NCBI GenBank assembly: GCA_030686995.1
Contig: CM060697.1
Location: 101,340,772 to 101,404,771, forward strand
Length of the DNA stretch: 64,000 nucleotides
Direction of reading: 5' to 3'
DNA from: Artemisia argyi
Lineage: Eukaryota; Streptophyta; Magnoliopsida; Asterales; Asteraceae
A model generated the notes under the pieces. That model had not been told where the DNA came from, made no database searches, and worked only from the letters and a program-made list of their open reading frames with translations. Both the position numbers and the translations under genes were made by a program. Below, piece by piece: positions 35,999 through 48,324 of this stretch. How positions within the stretch are numbered: the first letter of the stretch is position 1; each line of letters starts with the position of its first letter.

Positions 35999-37618
35999 TT
36001 TATTTATTACACTCAAAACCTCATACTTTTTATATTTTATGCCAACCCACAACGAAACCTAACGTCTTACGCAATAAACCTTAGTTTTTACGACGACTCG
36101 GAAAAATATCATTTTCAAAATAAAGTTTCCAAAAATAGATTTTCACGCCCTTTAAAAGTATAACACGTAAAAACAAACTCCTCGTAACCCGCTAACGCTC
36201 AAACACTTGAACGAAGACTCGTTACGCAAAAACACAAAAACACCAAAACTACACAAGTCATTTCTACACCACAAAGGCGATCAAAATGAACTTATCCAAA
36301 TATCAACATTACTCACTCACAAAAACAACACCACGCAAAGGGATTTAGTGCTAAAACTCACCTATATCACACATATATCACTTCAATCACCTAGGACACA
36401 CCAAACAAACGTCAACCGAGTCAAGACTATTAGTCAAACTGACCTGCTAAAACCACGGTTGCTACATTTTCCTCCAAACACAGTGTGTAAACTTACCAAA
36501 TCCCTCTATGGCCTCAAGCAAGCAAATAGACAGTGGTTTGAGAAGTTAACCACCTTTCTTCTATCTCTTGGCTTCACTTAAAGTTATGTAGACACCTCTC
36601 TCCTCACAATCAAACACAAAAGTTCTCTCATCTCAGTGCTAATCTATGTGGATGATATCCTTATTACAGGAAGTGATAAAGCATATATCACTCACCTCAA
36701 AACCGAGCTTCATACCAAATTCAGCATCAAAGATCTTGGAGCAGTGAACTACTATCTGGGCATAGAATTTCTTAGAAACTCCCATGGTCTTGCTATGACA
36801 CAGAGGAAATACACCCTAGATCTCTTAAGACTAGGTAATGTCTTGGATGCTAAACCTTATGCTACACCCATGGAACCAACCACCAAACTCAATCTTATTG
36901 ATGGCACTCCAATATCTGATCCTACACTCTATAGAACACTTGTAGGCAAACTAATCTACCTAACCATCACTAGACCTGACATCTCCTTTGCTACTCAAAC
37001 TCTAAGTCAGTTTCTCAAAGAACCTAGGACTTCTCACATGGCTGCACTAACTTGAGTCCTCAGATATCTCAAATTATGTCCTGGTCAAGGTTTATTCTAC
37101 TCAGCCTCAAACAACCTCAGCCTATTGACCTATTGTGATAGTGATTGGGCTAGTTGCTCTTTTTCAAGGAAGTCAGTTTCAGGTTATAGTATTTTCTTGA
37201 GTACTAGCTTAATCTCTTGGCAATCAAAGAAGCAAGGAGTGGTTTCAAGATCCTCAACTGAGGCAGAATACAGAGTATTAGCAGACAACACTTGTGAAAT
37301 CAGTTGGCTCACTTGTCTTCTCAAAGATCTACATATCAAGGTTCCAACTCCTGTTCCAATCTTATGTGACAATGCTTCTACTATAGCTTTGGCATCTAAT
37401 CCTATTTACCATGCTAGAACAAAGCATATAGAAATAGATTGCCATTTTGTAAGGAACAAAATCAAATCAGGAGACATTTTACCCACATTTGTTCCCTCAA
37501 AAGCCCAAGTTGCAGACATTTTCACAAAAGGTCTTTGAAGAGCTTTACATTATAATTGCCTCTCCAAGTTAGGCATATGTAACCCTTACAGTAGGCCAAC
37601 TTGGGGGGGGGGGGGGGA

Positions 37619-37946
37619 TAATGAGACTACTACCAATCCTGTATCAGCAACTCAAGACAGTCAAGTCAAGTCTACTGGACAACACTCAGTCTCTCATGTA
37701 TAAAGGTCAAGACAAGCTCCAAAGATGTTAATTCTACATGAAGCTGCTCAAGTATACTGTGACAAGATGTAATCAAATGTATTTGTAATTATAACATTTC
37801 TAGATTCAATGTAATAGCAGTTAGGCAATGTAATAGTACATAGTGGTAGAGTAGTATAAATAGTTTGTAATAACTCATTTCAGCATAAAAATTCATTTTA
37901 TATCAATGCAATTTCATAATTTCTCTCTCAATGTCACATTCTAATA
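37619..37946 (+). repeat. 3' LTR of Copia 2
   Basis: 328 bp, aligned end to end with the left LTR. It is preceded by a 15-G polypurine tract at 37603-37617. Confidence 0.92.
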
Positions 37947-37951
37947 CAACC

Positions 37952-38783
37952 CATCTTGATACAATAAATAAAACGTCATTAAGGGGCCTCATTATAAGAA
38001 ATTGTTATAAATGAACACTTTTTATGCACACCTTTAAGTTTTTTTAGTTTTGATGGGGTCTCTTTTTAATTTTCACCCGGGGTCTCCAAATTCATATGCC
38101 GGCCGCGGATATTGGTAGAAGGCAAACAAGCAACAAGCTGCGCTGTTAGCCCTTTTTGGATTGCAAAGCTAACTCTTTTGAAAACAACATTTGTCGTTCT
38201 AGGTGTCATAACATTACTGTTAATAACTCGTTGGACTATGTTGGGTAGCTCCACCGCCTCATGTGTAAGGAAACCAAATGTATCAAACGCGAAAGGAATA
38301 AACACGTGTTGATTTTCAATGCATGCTTTTTCGTGTTTTTGTCATTTTGCACAGGGCCGCTTTCTTCAATCAGATTATAAAATGTCTTTTCTTTTTGTTT
38401 ATGGAGTATTTTGGTAGACTACCCTTGTTAAAATATCTGATCCACATGAACAAAGAAACATTCAATGGCACATTGACACTCACCGAAATTAAAACAGTTA
38501 AAAGATGTAAATTAGACATAGATCACTTCTTAGTAAACACACGAAAATAACATATATATTTTAGAATTGCAAACCACACATACCTAATCTATACATTCTC
38601 ATGTACACAACCCACACGTTTATCCCCGACAAGACTTGAAGCAACGACTTGGTTGAGGACATAATTTCACATGTGATACTGCTAAGCCAATGGCCCGTAC
38701 GTGGCCAGTTAAATTAACATATAACAGCTGGAGGAAAAACAAAGACCTTACAAGTTGAAAGTTTAACGAAGTGGGATTTCAAA
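37952..38783. other. Spacer with TE fragments downstream of DUF247 copy B
   Basis: 37952-38107 is the right half of the GGGCCTC-type fragment split by Copia 2. 38113-38305 (minus) encodes FIPFAFDTFGFLTHEAVEL and KGLTAQLVACLPS, which resemble the end of a plant LINE reverse transcriptase ORF (weak recognition). 38430-38783 is collinear with unit A 8620-9533. No intact gene. Confidence 0.5.
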
Positions 38784-40076
38784 TTAATCCTTAATGGTGA
38801 AAATGGTCTGAACCACGGTAAGACCAAAAAGGATCATTCCAGCAAATAGAGTAATGACACTCCATGGACTCTTGAAATATTTGTGCCTCAACCACACAAT
38901 ATGTTTTGGCCAGTAACCCTCGTGGTTTCTAACCAGTTGTGTCAATTCATCCGCGTAAAAGAAATCTGTCATTGGAACTTCTTTGACAATGCTGTTTATC
39001 ATCTTTGTAGCTTCTTTATACGAACCCATTATGTTGACAATGACTTTCGATTCGACCAACTTGGCTATGTCCTCTTGACCGTCAATTAGGATATCCATGG
39101 CTAGTGCATGCGACGAAATATACTTACCGACATCATAGGTTTGTTCGTAAGCAATGAGGTTGCGAACTAACAACTCATAAAAGTGGCTAAAATAGACTGC
39201 TGGCATTTTGATCACAACAGGCATTCCACAGACCCAGGAAAAACATCCAAACCTTGACCATTCGAGTTTCATTGCTAGTGGCCAACTTTCATCTAGATAA
39301 GGCTTAAAGCTCTCCTCTACCTTGACCAGTTCTCGGGCAGCGTGGATTATTGAAGATTGTAAACAAGCTTCTGGTGCAATAATAGGGGATTCTCGTTGGA
39401 ACTGTTTATGAAAAAAGCCAAGAATATGATCAGGAGTTGTCTCTTCTTCAACAGGTCTGATTCTTAAGTGTGTGCGAAAGGGAGTGCCAACTATCAGTAT
39501 CGGATAGATAAGTTTAGTGAGAGAAGCTGTTGGCTCAGATTTTAGAACAGTGGACTCAAAGATATAGTTAAGTACAAAGAATGGAATCTGGTTTTCCATC
39601 AGCAATAAGTCTAGGCATATAGAATGGGCAAGCAAAGGGTTTACACTATTGGTTTTGGTTGAATGCTTTTTACAAAATTCTATTATAAAGCAACCATCCA
39701 TTAGCATCATTTCCGCAAGTTGAACGTCACTATATGGCCTCATCCCAATATACTGTGCCCTGATCTGGTCTATCGAAGCATTCACTTTTCGTAAACATGC
39801 GTATAATGTTTGCTCTCGCGGGGAACCTACACGTAACAATAGATCATGTAGATAAATCCTTTTTAGTCCTACCATTTTCTTCACATTCTCATCTTCATGG
39901 TGCAGAGGTCCAATAGACACCACCCTAGGAGTGAAAGACTTTGGGCTGAGATTTCTGAGCATACTAGGAACCATGGAGATTGATGATGAAAATGGGCGAG
40001 TACTAATATTGTTTCGCCCTTCTTCACATGCAAGAAGATTTTGGATAGTATCTTGAGTGTTATTTTCAATTGCCAT
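38784..40076 (-). CDS. DUF247/UPF0481 family protein, copy B
   Basis: An intact single-exon paralogue of 9534-10817, about 430 residues. It keeps all family blocks: SMVPSMLRNLSPK, PRVVSIGPLHHEDENV, AEMMLMDGCFIIEF, DLLLMENQIPFFVLNYIF and a C-terminal membrane helix (SVITLFAGMILFGLTVVQTIF). Small in-frame indels separate the copies (for example RVGSPREQ against RVDSRLRET, TKTNS insertion, IIAPE insertion). I choose ATG 40076 because it aligns with the copy A start and shares the TTGCCATCAG context; an upstream in-frame ATG at 40118 would add 14 residues. The two copies differ at many sites yet both stay open, which suggests selection or fairly recent duplication. Unlike copy A it keeps its native upstream flank to 40911. 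Molecular role unknown. Confidence 0.92.
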   Translation of the reverse strand: MAIENNTQDTIQNLLACEEGRNNISTRPFSSSISMVPSMLRNLSPKSFTPRVVSIGPLHHEDENVKKMVGLKRIYLHDLLLRVGSPREQTLYACLRKVNASIDQIRAQYIGMRPYSDVQLAEMMLMDGCFIIEFCKKHSTKTNSVNPLLAHSICLDLLLMENQIPFFVLNYIFESTVLKSEPTASLTKLIYPILIVGTPFRTHLRIRPVEEETTPDHILGFFHKQFQRESPIIAPEACLQSSIIHAARELVKVEESFKPYLDESWPLAMKLEWSRFGCFSWVCGMPVVIKMPAVYFSHFYELLVRNLIAYEQTYDVGKYISSHALAMDILIDGQEDIAKLVESKVIVNIMGSYKEATKMINSIVKEVPMTDFFYADELTQLVRNHEGYWPKHIVWLRHKYFKSPWSVITLFAGMILFGLTVVQTIFTIKD

Positions 40077-40118
40077 CAGAATTGTTAGCAAAATTGTGTG
40101 TGTGAAAATTGAGTTCAC

Positions 40119-40911
40119 TACAAGCTAGAAAAGATGCAAATGCTATCATTTAAGTAGTGATTGAAGAATCAACGTAAGATGTGGAATGCATTACTTTATA
40201 GAGACAACACAAAGGAATTGTTTTGGCTTGTACATTTGAAAACTATTAACCTTAATCAATTAATTAATCTTCACCATCAAGCAAACATAGATCAATGTTG
40301 CTTTGAAAATTTTAAGGAGCTAATCTATAGATGATCATACCCCAAATCATTGTGATTTACTCCGGATCAAATGGTTTATCAGGTTAAGCTCCTATACAAA
40401 TACAAAAGGTGTAGGCTCAAGCTCGTGTGAGCTAACCATGTGTATAATGCTGCTATATTTGATGGATTTCTATAACTTTAAACAGCCAAACAAACAATTA
40501 AAATCACTTTTATCACATTCCATCGTACCAAAACCAGTTAAACACTTTCAATTGCTCAAAGTCAAAATTTTTAAAAAGAGAAAGCTAAGTTTGTGCTCAT
40601 TCCTTTCAAGTGATCATCTTAATCCTAACTATATATGACTGATATTAGATAGCTTTGGTCATCGTAATTCATACTTGCGATTATCCCTATACTCAACTAG
40701 AAAAATTAAGGAAAGGCAATATATACAATTGTGAAACATGTGTTATGGCATAAAACAAAGGGTGAAATAAAAGAAGCTAAGCTCAGTAGAACATGGGTTA
40801 CAGGAAAAGAAGAGAATTCTTGCAGAGGAATAAGGGTGAAATAAAAGAAATTAAGTTTAGTAGATCAAACATGGGTAAAAGGAAAAGAAGATAATTCTTG
40901 TAGAGGAATCA
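40119..40911. other. Upstream flank of DUF247 copy B
   Basis: Non-coding. It matches 10818-11040 and 17085-17573 plus 23820-23935 in unit A and so contains the native promoter region of the gene. A short GGGTGAAATAAAAGAA block is locally repeated at about 40760, 40830 and, in part, 40875. Confidence 0.65.
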
Positions 40912-40916
40912 AGTGT

Positions 40917-41228
40917 TATTGAATTCAGAGAGAAATGAACAAAGTGAATGAAGTATGAATTTCCATTAAGATGAAATGAGGGTACATTGTCTGTATTTAT
41001 ACACTACAAAGAAGTCAAAGATAAAAGTCAACTATACTACATAACTAACTAATCAACTAAGCTACATTACATCACATTGAATAAAACATCTTCTCAATGT
41101 AGTTAGCATCTTGTGAGCAGTGTATCTTCTTTTCTTGACCATTGTATCATGAGTTTGAGCAACTGTTGCATTAACATGAGCTGTTGACTTAGACTTCTCA
41201 TCTTGGGATAGTGTATTAGCTCCTTTAT
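40917..41228 (-). repeat. 3' LTR of Copia 3
   Basis: 312 bp, reads TATTGAATTC...CTCCTTTAT on the plus strand. In element sense it follows a 14-G tract. Confidence 0.92.
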
Positions 41229-41229
41229 C

Positions 41230-44200
41230 CCCCCCCCCCCCCACAAGTTGGCACTGTGTAAGGATCACAGATGCTCAACTTGGATAGAAATTTATAATGG
41301 AGATATTTGTTCAGTCCTTTTGTTAAGATATCTGCCACTTGTGCCATAGAAGGAACAAACACAGGCTTGATTTGACCACTTTTAATCTTGTCCCTAACAA
41401 AGTGACAGTCTATTTCAATATGCTTGGTCCTAGCATGTTGGACTGGGTTGTTGGCCAAGGCTATTGTGGAAACATTATCACACATGACTAGTGATGGTGT
41501 AGGTACCTGGATTCCCAAGTCAGAAAGCAAACATTTAAGCCATGAGATTTAACAAGTGCTATCTGCTAAAGCCCTATCCTCAACCTCTGTTGTAGATATA
41601 GAAACCACTGATTGCTTCTTAGATTGCCATGAGATTAGACTGTTTCCTAGGAAAATAGCAAAGCCTGACACAGATCTTCTTGTAGTTTCACAACTAGCCC
41701 AGTCACTATCACAGTATGTAGTTAATTCCATAGTATTCTGAGTTGGAAAGAAGATACCTTGACCATGACAAAGTTTAATGTATCTAAGAACTCTGTTGAC
41801 TGCCTAAAGATGTGTTGTTCTTTGGTTGTGAGTGTACTGACTGAGTGCTTGAGCTGCAAATTAAAGATCAGGCCTTGTGATTGTGAGGTAGATTAGTTTG
41901 CCAACAATGGTTTTGTATTGAGTAGGATCTGGAAGAAGATCACCATCTGTATAATTAAGCTTGACTATTGGATCCATAGGTGTGGCCATTGGTTTAAGAT
42001 CAAGGTAGTCAACATGTTTGAGAAGCTCCATAGCATACTTTCTTTGACTCATTGTGAGGCCAGATGAGTTTCTAAGTATTTCAATTCCCAAATAGTAATG
42101 GATAGGACCTAGATCTTTGATGCTAAACATGTTGTGAAGCTGATCTTTGATATGTTGGAGAAGAGTAGTATCTTTTCCTGTCAGTAGTATGTCATCAACA
42201 TAGACCAATAGAGAAGTGATAGAACCTTGATGTTTGATTGTAAACAAAGAAGTATCCACATAACTTTGTTTGAAGCCCAAGCTGAGTAAGAAAGTGGTCA
42301 ATTTGTCAAACCATTGTCAATTTGCTTGTTTGAGTCCATAGAGAGATTTGGTGAGCTTACAAACTGTATTAGGTGGAAATTTCTGGTTGTAGCCTGAGGT
42401 ATGGTCATGTAGACATCCTCATTTAAGTCTCCATGAAGAAAAACATTGTTCACATCTAGTTGTTGTATTGGCCAGTCATTGTGAACTGCTATAGCAATCA
42501 GAGTCCTAACTGTGACCATTTTAGCAACTGGAGCAAATGTTTCATTATAATCTACACCTTCTTGTTGGTTGAAACCTTTTGCTACTAGCCTTGCTTTGAA
42601 CCTTTCCACTGTACCATCTGCCTTGAACTTAATCTTGAATACCCATTTACATCCAATGGGATGTTTGTCAGGTGGTAAGGTAGTATAAATCCATGTGTTG
42701 TTTTGCTCCAGTGCATAGATCTCCTTGTCCATTGCTTCCACCCACCTCTGGTCCTTAGCTGCCCAGTTAAAAGATTGTGGTTCTACTATAGAATCTGTAC
42801 ATGTGATATTTTTGTGTGTTTTGGATGATAAATTCTTATAATTTATGTAATTAGAATGATGATATTTAGTGGATGTATTGTTGATAAGAGATGGTGGTAA
42901 GGTGCATTTGAAATCTTTGAGATTTGTGGGTAATGTTTTTGTTCTTGTTGAAGTTCTTCTTGGTGGAGGTGGTGAAGGTGTAAGTGTTGGTTCAGTTGGA
43001 GGTGTAGGAATGGGAGCAGAAGTAGGTAACTGAATAGGCTCATTGGTTGTATTTGGTTCAGGTGTAGGTGTAGGGCTGGTATGGACAGATGTAGGTTCAG
43101 ATGTTGATTCAATGTCAGTGTGGTTGTGTGTAAGAGTGTTTGGAACAGTGTTTGTTGGAGATATGGATGATGTTGGAGAGGATGTGGAGGATTGGTGCAA
43201 GTTTGTAGATGTTGTGGAAACATTTTGAGGTATGGTTGGAGGATGGATGGTAGAGTATTGAAGTGGTGAGTTGAATGGGTCAGAAAAATGAGTGGTTTTG
43301 TTGTTATGAAAGGGAAAGATAGATTCATTGAAGATCACATGTCTGCTGATTATGGTCTTTTGAGTTTGTATGTTGTACAAAATGAATCCCTTTTGGTTTT
43401 GTGGATAGCCTATGAAGACTGTGGGTGTGGATTTTGTGTCAAACTTGTCTGTGGTGTGCTTGTAAACATGAGCTTGACAACCTATAACTCTAAGATGTTC
43501 AAGGTTTGGTGTGGTGTTGTAAAGAACCTCATAAGGACTCTTGTAGTTTAGAACTCTTTAGGGCAATCTGTTGATAAGATAGGTTGAGGCTAAAATATAG
43601 TATCCCCACAAATGAATTGGGAAGTTTGCTTGAAAGTATAAGGATCTAGCTATTTCTAACAAGTTCATGTGCTTTCTTTCCACCCTTGCATTTTGTTGTG
43701 GTGTATATGGACAGGTTGTTTGATGAATTATGCCATGTGATTGAGTGAATGTGGTAAAGGATTGATTTAAAAATTCTGTGTCATTGTCACTTCTAATCAC
43801 TTTTATCTTTGTTTGAAACTGAGTGTTAACATATGAGTTGAATACTTGAACAGTGGAACAAACATGATGTTTACTAGGAATGAGGTAGGTCCATGTAGCT
43901 CTTGAGAAATCATCAACAATGGTAAGGAAGTAAGTGCATTTATTAATTGTTGGGTGTCTATATGGACCCCATACATCAAGATGAATAAGAGAAAACATGC
44001 TAGTTGCTTGTGAAGCACTACTTGGAAATGGTAGCATATGTTGTTTTGACAATGGACAGACTGTACATTTGGTTTCAGCATCACTATGAAATAGAAAAGA
44101 AATTGGTTTGATTTTCTCCAAAACTTGAAGTGAAGGATGGCCCAATCTTGCATGCCAGAGATAGGTAGAACTGAAACTTGACAGAATTGTAGGTGATGTG

Positions 44201-45792
44201 GTGGTGAGAGCTGGTGTAAGAGTGTAGAGTCCTCCATGTAATCTTCCTGTAGTCTGGGAGCCATCATGGCCCTGAAAGATACATTTATTGTGAGTAAAAG
44301 TAACAGCTGAGTGTGTTGAGTTTGTGAGCCTACTTATAGAAATCAAGTTGTAGGTGAAAGATGGGATGTAGAATACTCCTTTGAGTTTGAAATTGGATGT
44401 GATTTGAACTGTTCCAGTCATGGTAACTGTGGTGGTTGTGCCATTAGGTAAGTGAACTATGATTGATGTTGTGCAGTGTTGTAAATCAGTCATTAAGTGT
44501 AAACATGTACATATATGATTAGTAGCCCCACTATCAATTATCCAAATTTGCTTAAGACCAGATGTAAATGTGGCAATAAACACATACTTACCTGCCATGT
44601 GAGGAAGATTTTCTATTGTGAACTCCTTAAATCCTTGATTTTGCATCATTAACAGCATCTGATTCAACTGATTTTGCATTTGATCCATCTTGCAGTACAC
44701 ATAGGGATCAGTGGTGTTGTTTGGTGTGCTTGTTGTGGCAGTTTGGTCATCATTAGTCTCCTCACTCCCAACTGTTGCATTAACAGACCTTCTATTACCT
44801 GAATTCCTCTGTGACTGTGGAACAAATTTTCCATGTAAAGGGTGACCTGGAGGAAAACCAACAATCTTATAACATTCATTCCCATAGTGACCTTCTTTTC
44901 CACAGTTAGAACAGGTTACCCCTTTCCTAAAAGGTGCTCTTTTGTATCCTGGTGTTTGATTTGTGGTGTTTTTGTTTGACTTAGAAGCCTGGTTATTGTT
45001 TCTGTTGTTGTATGTGTTTAAAGCTATAGGGATTGTAACAGGATTGATCTTGGTTGTATGCCTCTACTTCTCCTCTTGCCTCAACATGTTGTATGCCTTA
45101 GATACCATTGGGAGTGGTTGCATGAGTAGAATTTGACCTCTGACATTAGTGTCACTGTCATCTAACCCCATCAAAAATTGGATCAATCTTTTCCTTTGCT
45201 CTCTTTCACCATTTGTTTTCCCATTTTCACATTCACACCTACATGTACACATATAAGGAGTTTCCAATGCATCTAATTCATCCCAATATCCCTTCAATTT
45301 GTGATAATACAGTTCTAATGGTGTATTTGCTTGTTTCAATTGGACAATGGCATTTGAAATTTTGTAAATTCTATGTCCATCCAATTGTGAATAATGCTCA
45401 CTTAATTCATTCCACAAAGCAGTAGCAGTATGAACAAAACTCAGATTATTACCAATTTGTTCTGAAACTGTATTCAAGATCCAAGAGATGATCATGTCAT
45501 TAGCCCTTTCCCACAATGATCTGATAGGTGAGTTCACTGGAGGTTCTTCAAATTCTCCATTAACCAATGAAAGCTTGTTTCTGGCATTCAATGCTATCAT
45601 CATAGATCTTCTCTATGTACTGTAGTTCTCAGATCCAGACAACTTCTTGGAAATCAGTAACAATCCAGGTTGATCTTGATGGTGGAAAAACAGGGGATGA
45701 TTGGGTGAATTGAGGTCATTCGGATAAAAAATCATGGTGTTTGGTATTGGAATGGTGTTGGTAGTGTTAGTAGTGTTTGCAGTAGTAGTCAT
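41230..45792 (-). pseudogene. Copia 3 gag-pol, broken
   Basis: It begins at ATG 45792 with a TAG near 45614. Gag runs at 45603-45064 (ILNTVSEQIGNNLSFV), ending in another TAG. The CCHC knuckle CSNCGKEGHYGNEC is near 44910, the protease motif WIIDSGATNHIC near 44545, and integrase HARLGHPSLQVL and DDFSRATW follow, down to TPQQNARVERKH. A TAA lies after YLINRLP (43558), and the frame then stays open into reverse transcriptase to about 42400, where a one-base deletion shifts it. YVDDILLTG lies near 42190, and RNase H (TKHIEIDCHFVRDKIKSG) runs to about 41230 with three further stops. Domains are complete in order, so decay is by point lesions only. Confidence 0.92.
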
Positions 45793-46072
45793 GATGAGAA
45801 GATGATCTTTAATGGTGGAGATTAGTTAGAGAATGATGTGTTTGGAAAAATGGCGGGAAAATTAGTTAGTGATGAATTTTGGGTTTTATTGATGATCTTG
45901 ATGAATTTGAGTGAGATGATGATTTTATGACGATTCTTGATGAATAATGGTGTTAATTGTGAAAGAAAATGATGGATAATGGTGGCTGTATGATGGTTTA
46001 TGGTAGTGATTGGTTGTTATGATGGTGGTCGGAGTTAGTTATGACAGTTATGGGTTTGTTAGAGCACTGATG

Positions 46073-46084
46073 GCTCTGATACCA
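46073..46084 (-). other. Primer binding site (initiator tRNA-Met), Copia 3
   Basis: The minus strand reads TGGTATCAGAGC directly after the LTR. Confidence 0.92.
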
Positions 46085-46396
46085 TATTGAATTCAGAGAG
46101 AAATGAACAAAGTGAATGAAGTATGAATTTCCATTAAGATGAAATGAGGGTACATCGTCTGTATTTATATACTACAAAGAAGTCAAAGATAAAAGTCAAC
46201 TATACTACATAACTAACTAATCAACTAAGCTACATTACATCACATGGAATAAAACTTCTTCTCAATGTAGTTAGCATCTTGTGAGCAGTGTATCTTCTTG
46301 TCTTGACCATTGTATCATGAGCTTGAGCAACTGTTGCATTAACATGAGCTGTTGACTTTGACTTCTCATCTTGGGATAGTGTATTAGCTCCTTTAT
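46085..46396 (-). repeat. 5' LTR of Copia 3
   Basis: 312 bp, same termini as the other LTR. The primer binding site abuts at 46073-46084. Confidence 0.92.
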
Positions 46397-46583
46397 AGTG
46401 TTTAAGAGAAGATAATATATGGACAATGTGATTCAGGATGCTGTAAGTAGCTAGGTATTAAATAGTTAAAAAAAAAAAAAATAAAAAATAAAAAAAAATA
46501 AAAATTGACACCTTAATGTGCAATGTGTTGAAATCTTTGCCAGCTTAAAACGATTAGTTATTTCTAATATTGATGAGTTAGTG

Positions 46584-47278
46584 TCGCATATTCTTACTAT
46601 TTAGAATGATCCATGAAGCTTTCATGGTAAATATGAGCAATTAATACTATAATGTTACATAATCTTAACAGGCAACAGCATACGGTGTTTATCAGGGGTC
46701 GTTTTCCTTCTGGTCCTTTGATGACTTGAATATATAGTTTGTGATGCTAATAACATTTCATGTAGATCAGGTTAGACTCAAAATCTTGATATCTCAAGAC
46801 TAAAGTAATTTATGTTCTATATCGACATCTAACACGAATCACTTTTTAAAGTAACTTACTATTCAAATGGTAAATAATAATAGAGTACGTCACTATTCAA
46901 AACTATTTCTCACATTTGGATTCATAACAGAAGTCGCGGGAGTATTGCTAATTGGAATGATGGGGTGTTAAACTTGTGGTGCAGGTGCAGGTCCTCTTTA
47001 CTGCTTGGTTAGTTGTTTTGGCTCTTTGCCTTTGGTGTTGTAGTTTTTCGTTGGTGTTTGTTGGGTTGGTTCTCTTTGTTTGTCTAGCTCTAGCCGGCTG
47101 TTTGGTTTTTCTTATAAGATTTCGTTGTAACAAAAACAAATATGTTAGTAGAACAATTGACAAACAATGCAGTTCAAATATATGTAGGTTATCAAGTCAT
47201 ATGTTGCAATCGTCGCGAATGGAATTTTTATCTAAAGTGTTTGGTTTGAAGGTATGAGAATGAATGAATAAATAAATT
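46584..47278. other. Intergenic, duplication end to GRF gene 1
   Basis: No convincing gene. A G/T-rich stretch at about 46975-47130 (plus) gives a hydrophobic ORF that is only a composition effect; its GT-rich wording resembles plant LINE 3' tails, but I cannot support a call. Confidence 0.5.
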
Positions 47279-47584
47279 TCATGTATTCAAATAGACAAAG
47301 ACGACGAAAACAAATATCCAACTTAAAACAAGCAACTTCTTGAGCTTTTTCACCAACGCATCCTTCTCCCTCATCAACAACAACTGCTCCTCCAGGTCTT
47401 CTTTCAGCTCATTCCTCGCCCTCAAGATGCCAGGAATCACATCGACTGCTCGGTAACAAATAGGGGGATCTATCCACCCAATAAAACCATATGCAGGACA
47501 ACAATAGAATCGTCGACCCGGGTTCCTGTTAGTCCAGGATGTTTTGATTGTTGCGGTATTGCAACATTCACAAATCAACACCAT
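47279..47584 (-). CDS. Small GRF-type zinc-finger protein with C-terminal membrane helix
   Basis: About 101 residues from ATG 47584, chosen because it aligns with the start of the relative at 60368; an upstream ATG at 47677 gives a hydrophobic extension without homology. The GRF-type core reads CECCNTATIKTSWTNRNPGRRFYCCP and then GFIGWIDPPICYRAVDVIPGILR. A Lys/Glu-rich helix (LKEDLEEQLLLMREKDALVKKLKK) and a hydrophobic tail (LVLSWIFVFVVFVYL) follow. The last zinc-binding Cys of the GRF pattern is replaced by Tyr (AYGFIGW against SCPFIGW in the other copy), so metal binding may be weakened. Role unknown; single exon as seen. Confidence 0.7.
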   Translation of the reverse strand: MVLICECCNTATIKTSWTNRNPGRRFYCCPAYGFIGWIDPPICYRAVDVIPGILRARNELKEDLEEQLLLMREKDALVKKLKKLLVLSWIFVFVVFVYLNT

Positions 47585-48324
47585 GAGTAGAACAAGTAGT
47601 GTAGAATTGTAAACAAAGTTTTGACTTGAATGTGTGGTAAGCAAAAAACAATTATATAGACCAAACTTTAGTTGCAAATTTAGTCCCTTAAATCAGAGTT
47701 TAATGGGAAGTGCTATGCAAATGGGTGTATCGAAGACGTGTCATTTTTAGGCGGGAACAGTGTAATGATGATAATACCCTCATGTCCTTGATCACGCGAG
47801 GCCACTTAACTGGAGAACTAACAATCGTTAGGCTTCGGTGGCTGTTTTGGAACGCCACGTCAGCTTCAGTGACTAAATCAAAACAAAGTTGTTTTCTGTG
47901 GTTTTTTTGCAATTTTCGAAAACATGAGGGACGTAATTTGCAATTTACCAAAATAAGTTGAAAAATTACCCATCCAAATGATTATAGGATCAAGTTCTAC
48001 CTAAAGCATGTGAGATAAATATGTGATAAGTATAAATTTTGATATAACTAGTTTTTTTTTTTTTTTTTTTAATAAATAAATAAAAAAATAACAAAATCAT
48101 CATTTCTACACTTTGACTTCCTTTCACAGAATTTGGACTTAATTACAAGTCACACCCTTAAACCAAAGTACCAAACACCTTGTACAAAAAGATATGGAAC
48201 AAGTGAAGTGGTGTGGCTCAAATGCAAACACGATGACTCATCACACTCACTACTAAACACAAACACTAGACTAGACTACTCTGTTTTCTTCCTTATTTTT
48301 ACACACACACACAAAGTAACAACA
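47585..48324. other. Intergenic and GC1 5' region
   Basis: Upstream of the GRF gene (minus) and of GC1 (plus), a divergent promoter arrangement. Includes a T run at about 48052-48070 and an ACACAC tract right before the GC1 start, probably 5' UTR. Overlapping ORFs at 47700-47960 on both strands show no family resemblance. Confidence 0.55.

Larger units (their letters stand above)
40917..46396 (-). mobile_element. Ty1/Copia retrotransposon 3, minus orientation
   Basis: Two 312-bp LTRs (40917-41228, 46085-46396) are flanked by AGTGT (40912-40916, 46397-46401). On the minus strand TGGTATCAGAGC (46073-46084) adjoins the right-hand, 5' LTR. A C run of 14 (41229-41242), that is a G-tract polypurine tract, adjoins the left-hand, 3' LTR. 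About 7 LTR differences (2.2%). Gag-Pol sequence and length are close to Copia 2, so both are one lineage. Confidence 0.95.

Noticed and set aside
46976..47257. Hydrophobic 93-residue ORF (plus)
   Set aside because: Composition is explained by a G/T-rich stretch; no domain, no conserved pattern and no gene context.
47700..47961. Two overlapping 83-codon ORFs on opposite strands
   Set aside because: Mutual shadows in a promoter region; neither resembles a known family.
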